A stretch of 7,583 nucleotides of DNA from contig JACRIA010000037.1 in NCBI GenBank assembly GCA_016215735.1, positions 1-7,583 of the forward strand, given 5' to 3'. Source of the DNA: Candidatus Peregrinibacteria bacterium (GTDB lineage: Bacteria; Patescibacteriota; Gracilibacteria; UBA1369; UBA12463). Of the stretch, positions 6,256 to 7,583 are shown piece by piece. The notes under the pieces were generated by a model, which saw nothing but the letters and a program-made list of their open reading frames with translations, was not told where the DNA came from and ran no database searches. The position numbers were made by a program, and so were the translations under genes. How positions within the stretch are numbered: the stretch's first letter is position 1; each line of letters opens with the position of its first letter.

Positions 6256-6264
6256 AAAACCGCT

Positions 6265-6330
6265 ATGAAAATATTACCTCTAAATCTACGCCGCATGAAC
6301 TTCGCGAAGCCAACCCGATTCCGTCGGTAA
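6265..6330 (+). CDS. Putative arginine leader peptide (21 codons)
   Basis: A small ORF begins 9 nt after the -10 box: MKILPLNLRRMN..., ending ...TRFRR and TAA. Five of its 21 codons are arginine: tandem CGC CGC (codons 9-10, bases 6289-6294) and CGA, CGT, CGG among the last four. It is followed after 25 nt by an intrinsic terminator and then by argF, an arginine-synthesis gene. This is the classical layout of a transcription attenuator in which the ribosome senses charged tRNA-Arg. The spacing from the -10 box matches that of tsaB and the amidase gene, so translation of a near-leaderless message is plausible. No homologue is known to me; the function is inferred from layout. Confidence 0.5.
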   Translation: MKILPLNLRRMNFAKPTRFRR

Positions 6331-6362
6331 CTGTTTCATGTACGGAATTCACTAGGCTTCGC
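6304..6362 (+). promoter_or_regulatory. Possible antiterminator fold of the argF leader
   Basis: GCGAAGCC (6304-6311, inside leader codons 14-16) is exactly complementary to GGCTTCGC (6355-6362), which contains the 5' arm of the terminator. Nested inside, ATTCCGT (6318-6324) pairs with ACGGAAT (6342-6348). The two stems, separated by a 6x6 internal loop, would exclude the terminator. A ribosome stalled at the first CGC leaves 6304 onwards free, while one at the stop codon covers the inner arm. The mechanism is inferred from pairing only. Confidence 0.45.
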
Positions 6363-6381
6363 ATCGCGCGGAGCTTTTTTT
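6356..6381 (+). terminator. Intrinsic terminator (attenuator) upstream of argF
   Basis: Stem GCTTCGC (6356-6362) and GCGGAGC (6368-6374), 7 bp with one G-U, loop ATCGC, followed at once by seven T (6375-6381). The stem can extend by two more pairs into the T-run. It lies between the leader ORF and argF, where it would stop transcripts before the biosynthetic genes. Confidence 0.75.
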
Positions 6382-6388
6382 GTAATAA

Positions 6389-6420
6389 GGGGACGGTTCT
6401 CCTTAAAGAGAACCGTCCCC
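6389..6420. repeat. REP-like perfect hairpin before argF
   Basis: Arms GGGGACGGTTCTC and GAGAACCGTCCCC form a perfect 13-bp stem around CTTAAA. No T-run follows, so it is not a terminator. From memory, GGGGACGGTTCTC hairpins are scattered in many bacterial genomes and associated with REP/RAYT-type elements; no transposase is present here. It ends 19 nt before the argF ATG and would be transcribed in the argF leader. Confidence 0.6.
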
Positions 6421-6439
6421 GAATCTAACCAATATAACT

Positions 6440-7363
6440 ATGTTTAAACATTTAACGAAAATCACCGATTTATCCAAAGATGAAATTCTACAGATATTTA
6501 AGGACGCAAAAGATCTGGATTATCAATACTCAAACACGGGTCAAAATACGTCTTATTTCAAAAATAAGTCGATAGCGATGGTTTTTGAAAAACCCTCTTT
6601 GAGAACGAGAGTGTCTTTTGAGGTCGCGGCTACTCATCTGGGCGGAAGCGCGATTTATCTCACAAGTTCAGACATTTTGGCAAGCGGCTCGAATATAAAA
6701 GGAAGGGAATCCATACCTGATATAGCGAAAAATCTGGAGAATTTTACCGACATTATTCTCGCGCGGGCATTCTCCCACGAAACAATAATATCTCTTGCTG
6801 AAAACTCCCATATACCTGTGATAAACGCTCTTTGCGACTTGCATCATCCGACGCAGACGCTTGCTGATTTGTATACTATTTTTGATATTTTTGGCGGCTT
6901 CCCGCCTGATTTGAAAATAGCTTTTGTCGGTGACGGATGCAATACGGCGAATTCGCTGATGCTTGGATGCGATATTCTTAATATTAATTTTGCGATAGCG
7001 ACTCCTAAAGGATATGAAATCCCGGAAAAGATTTTTAAGCTCGCGAAAAACAATTCGTGCACAGTCGCGCATAACCCGAAAGATGCTGTAAAGAATGCCG
7101 ATATCATATATACCGACACATGGGTTTCAATGGGCCTTGAAAATGAATTTCAGCAAAGATTAGAAATTTTCAAACCGTATCAGGTGAATAAAAAATTGCT
7201 TTCTTATGCCAAACCCGACGTAAAAATAATGCACTGCATGCCCGCACACAGAGGCGAAGAAATAACATCGGAAGTCATAGACAGTTCTGCTTCCGTTGTA
7301 TTCAAACAGTCGTCTGCGAAACTTCTTATCGCAAAGGCGATTTTAAAATTTTTTACAAACTAA
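6440..7363 (+). CDS. argF: Ornithine carbamoyltransferase
   Basis: Cytoplasmic enzyme that condenses ornithine and carbamoyl phosphate to citrulline in arginine synthesis. The 307-residue product has the normal family length. Carbamoyl-phosphate binding motif SLRTR is at 53-57 (family S-T/x-R-T-R) and HPTQ at 136-139. The second domain starts near FVGDGCNTANSLM at 162-174. DTWVSMG at 226-232 and HCMPAHRG at 265-272 (family HCLPAHRG) form the ornithine site with the catalytic Cys266. It starts at ATG 6440 (MFKHLTKITDLS, the expected N-terminus). No Shine-Dalgarno sequence is present and a hairpin sits just upstream. argG follows after 89 bp, so this is probably an arg operon controlled by the upstream attenuator. 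The alternative, a catabolic arcB, is less likely next to argG. Five of its six Arg codons are AGA/AGG. Confidence 0.95.
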   Translation: MFKHLTKITDLSKDEILQIFKDAKDLDYQYSNTGQNTSYFKNKSIAMVFEKPSLRTRVSFEVAATHLGGSAIYLTSSDILASGSNIKGRESIPDIAKNLENFTDIILARAFSHETIISLAENSHIPVINALCDLHHPTQTLADLYTIFDIFGGFPPDLKIAFVGDGCNTANSLMLGCDILNINFAIATPKGYEIPEKIFKLAKNNSCTVAHNPKDAVKNADIIYTDTWVSMGLENEFQQRLEIFKPYQVNKKLLSYAKPDVKIMHCMPAHRGEEITSEVIDSSASVVFKQSSAKLLIAKAILKFFTN

Positions 7364-7367
7364 ATAT

Positions 7368-7433
7368 ATGAAATATATAACTTTTTTAAATCACCGATAC
7401 CGTAGCGCGGGATTCCTGTTGAATATTTTTTAA
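7368..7433 (+). CDS. Possible 21-codon ORF between argF and argG
   Basis: ATG at 7368, TAA at 7431-7433, only 4 bp after the argF stop. The peptide begins MKYITFLNHRYRS and holds two Arg codons (CGA, CGT). Bases CCGATACCGT resemble CCGATTCCGT in the argF leader ORF. Only a weak 4-bp hairpin (CGGG-att-CCTG) near a T-run follows. It may be chance; no Shine-Dalgarno or promoter supports it. Confidence 0.2.
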   Translation: MKYITFLNHRYRSAGFLLNIF

Positions 7434-7452
7434 TTTAATAACCAAATTCACC

Positions 7453-7583
7453 ATGAAATACACATATCATAAAATCACGAATTACGAAGCCAAGGGCGAG
7501 ATAAAAAAAGTTTTGCTTTTGTATTCCGGCGGACTGGATACCTCGACAATGATTAAATGGATTCAGGAAAAATACAAAGCGGA
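7453..7583 (+). CDS. argG: Argininosuccinate synthase, N-terminal 43 residues (runs out of window)
   Basis: Cytoplasmic ATP-dependent enzyme joining citrulline and aspartate to argininosuccinate, the step after ArgF. The visible part, MKYTYHKITN... to VLLLYSGGLDTSTMIKWI, contains the PP-loop nucleotide-binding motif SGGLDTS at 25-31, diagnostic of the family. There is an N-terminal extension of about 17 residues before the first strand compared with the common short form; no later ATG precedes the motif, so the start at 7453 is taken. The remaining 350 or so residues lie outside. No Shine-Dalgarno sequence is present (AAATTCACC precedes the ATG). Confidence 0.93.
   Translation, partial: MKYTYHKITNYEAKGEIKKVLLLYSGGLDTSTMIKWIQEKYKA

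Noticed and set aside
6668..7072. 134-codon minus-strand ORF opposite argF
   Set aside because: It lies wholly within argF, whose motifs are intact, and its product is rich in Arg/Ile/Lys without recognisable motifs.
7416..7450. ArgR box (TGAAT...ATTCA) before argG
   Set aside because: TTGAATATTTTTTAATTT matches only one half-site; the second half is missing, so no operator is claimed.
1..7583. tRNA or rRNA genes
   Set aside because: No cloverleaf with a T-loop GTTCGA-type motif in context and no rRNA-like stretch was seen in the intergenic regions on either strand.

Overview
The window looks like a chromosomal segment of a low-to-moderate GC bacterium with a small genome, most probably a member of the Patescibacteria/Candidate Phyla Radiation. 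This is inferred from gene style, not from a marker tree. The pointers are a very short TsaB and an RsmI without its C-terminal domain. There is also a secreted amidase-SpoIID fusion with tandem Ig-like domains, and no gene start has a recognisable Shine-Dalgarno sequence. leuS ends in TGA, so TGA is used as a stop at least here and a TGA-sense code is not indicated.

Layout. Bases 1-1578 (+) hold the C-terminal two-thirds of leucyl-tRNA synthetase (leuS). A canonical promoter at 1594-1622 then drives a 90-residue protein of unknown function (1649-1921, +). Convergent with it is a minus-strand pair that reads tsaB (3132-2761) then rsmI (2638-1940): tRNA t6A synthesis and 16S rRNA methylation. 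Two copies of a hairpin repeat sit between them. Bases 3133-3413 form a non-coding regulatory stretch with two minus-strand promoter candidates, two copies of a 14-bp palindrome and a terminator-like hairpin. Bases 3414-6104 (-) encode an 896-residue exported cell-wall enzyme: signal peptide, amidase_2/PGRP domain, three Ig-like modules and a C-terminal SpoIID/LytB domain.

Bases 6105-6439 are a divergent intergenic region. They hold the leaderless-type promoter of the amidase gene, a third copy of the hairpin repeat, and what appears to be a complete arginine attenuator. The attenuator consists of a TTGACA-17-TTTAAT promoter, a 21-codon leader ORF with five arginine codons including tandem CGC-CGC, a possible antiterminator pairing, and a strong intrinsic terminator with seven T. 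A REP-like 13-bp perfect hairpin then precedes argF (6440-7363, ornithine carbamoyltransferase) and the start of argG (7453 to window end, argininosuccinate synthase). argF and argG act in succession, ornithine to citrulline to argininosuccinate, so a leader peptide sensing arginyl-tRNA would be a sensible control.

The most interesting points are the putative argF attenuator, the amidase-SpoIID fusion, the recurring -10-to-ATG spacing of 8-9 nt that implies leaderless mRNAs, and the hairpin repeat with conserved flanks but a variable palindromic core.
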